Shown: positions 7,014-7,324 of the stretch, piece after piece
How positions within the stretch are numbered: the first letter of the stretch is position 1
Layout: every line of letters starts with the position of its first letter
Assembly: GCA_002707655.1 (NCBI GenBank)
Contig: PANO01000084.1
Span: 3,739-11,062 of the forward strand
Source of the DNA: Deltaproteobacteria bacterium
GTDB lineage: Bacteria > SAR324 > NAC60-12
Length of the DNA: 7,324 nt
Reading direction: 5' to 3'
Made by a program: the position numbers and the translations under genes
Notes under the pieces: generated by a model
Database searches by the model: none
The model's input: the letters and a program-made list of their open reading frames with translations, nothing else
Told to the model about the DNA's origin: nothing

Positions 7014-7324
7014 ATGTCTTACGAGTACCCGGAGTTTGAGTACCAACGCAGTCCGGATCAGGACGCAGCGAGTCCCGTCCGGCATCCCGTGGTGATTGCA
7101 GGAGTTGGCCCCGTTGGGTTAACTTTGGCAATTGACCTGGCTCTAAAGCAGGTTCCGGTGGTGTTGTTGGAGGCACTGAACACAATCAGTGACGGCTCCC
7201 GCGCGATCTGTTTTGCCAAGCGGACTTTGGAGGTGTGCGAGCGGTTGGGGATGGGGCGGCGTTTGTTGGACAAGGGTGTGACGTGGAAGACCGGCAAGGT
7301 GTTCTTCGGGGACGATCCCGTGTT
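7014..7324 (+). CDS. FAD-dependent aromatic monooxygenase (5' part only)
   Basis: The gene starts at an ATG three bases after the paaZ stop and runs off the window end; 103 complete codons are visible. Residues 25-50 form a Rossmann first strand and loop, PVVIAGVGPVGLTLAIDLA, with the dinucleotide motif GVGPVG at 30-35, and Glu53 at the end of the second strand fits the FAD ribose contact. SRAICFAKRTLEV at 62-74 and DKGVTWKTGKVFF at 86-98 are typical of class A flavoprotein hydroxylases of the phenol or 3-(3-hydroxyphenyl)propionate hydroxylase type. Such enzymes hydroxylate phenolic rings using NAD(P)H and oxygen. The substrate cannot be read from this fragment. Placement suggests a peripheral aromatic route co-expressed with phenylacetate degradation. 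The NAD(P)H-binding and C-terminal domains are outside the window. Confidence 0.85.
   Translation, partial: MSYEYPEFEYQRSPDQDAASPVRHPVVIAGVGPVGLTLAIDLALKQVPVVLLEALNTISDGSRAICFAKRTLEVCERLGMGRRLLDKGVTWKTGKVFFGDDPV

Overview
The window is a co-directional (+ strand) catabolic gene cluster for aerobic phenylacetate degradation through CoA thioesters (the paa pathway). Recognisable genes in order are: the 3' end of a TetR-family repressor resembling PaaR, paaG, paaI, paaK, a SWIM zinc-finger protein not normally counted among paa genes, paaZ, and the 5' end of a flavin-dependent aromatic monooxygenase. Both end genes are cut by the window edges. Coding density is very high and no gene lies on the - strand.

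Organism: the pathway needs molecular oxygen, so the host is an aerobic or facultative bacterium. Close resemblance of PaaG, PaaI, PaaK and PaaZ to the proteobacterial enzymes, and a TetR-type (rather than PaaX-type) regulator, suggest a proteobacterium-like paa cluster of the beta-proteobacterial style. A CACAGAG-type inverted repeat between two genes is a kind of element I associate with many environmental Gram-negative genomes. I cannot fix the genus or even be certain of the phylum.

Layout: bases 1-365 are the regulator C-terminus. Bases 423-2979 hold paaG, paaI and paaK, whose ends overlap (1 bp, then 4 bp), so they are probably translationally coupled. Bases 3009-4856 encode the 615-residue SWIM protein. 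Bases 4857-4955 are the longest non-coding gap and hold the imperfect inverted repeat. Bases 4956-7010 encode the fusion enzyme PaaZ, and the monooxygenase starts only 3 bp after it.

How the genes work together: PaaK activates phenylacetate to phenylacetyl-CoA. The ring epoxidase PaaABCE (not in this window) would form the ring 1,2-epoxide. PaaG isomerises that to oxepin-CoA. PaaZ opens the oxepin ring (C-terminal hydratase domain) and oxidises the resulting aldehyde (N-terminal dehydrogenase domain). PaaI is a thioesterase that can release CoA from stalled intermediates. The TetR protein probably senses a CoA-thioester intermediate. The SWIM protein and the monooxygenase are the unexplained members. 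No convincing promoter, terminator, tRNA, CRISPR array or insertion sequence was seen.
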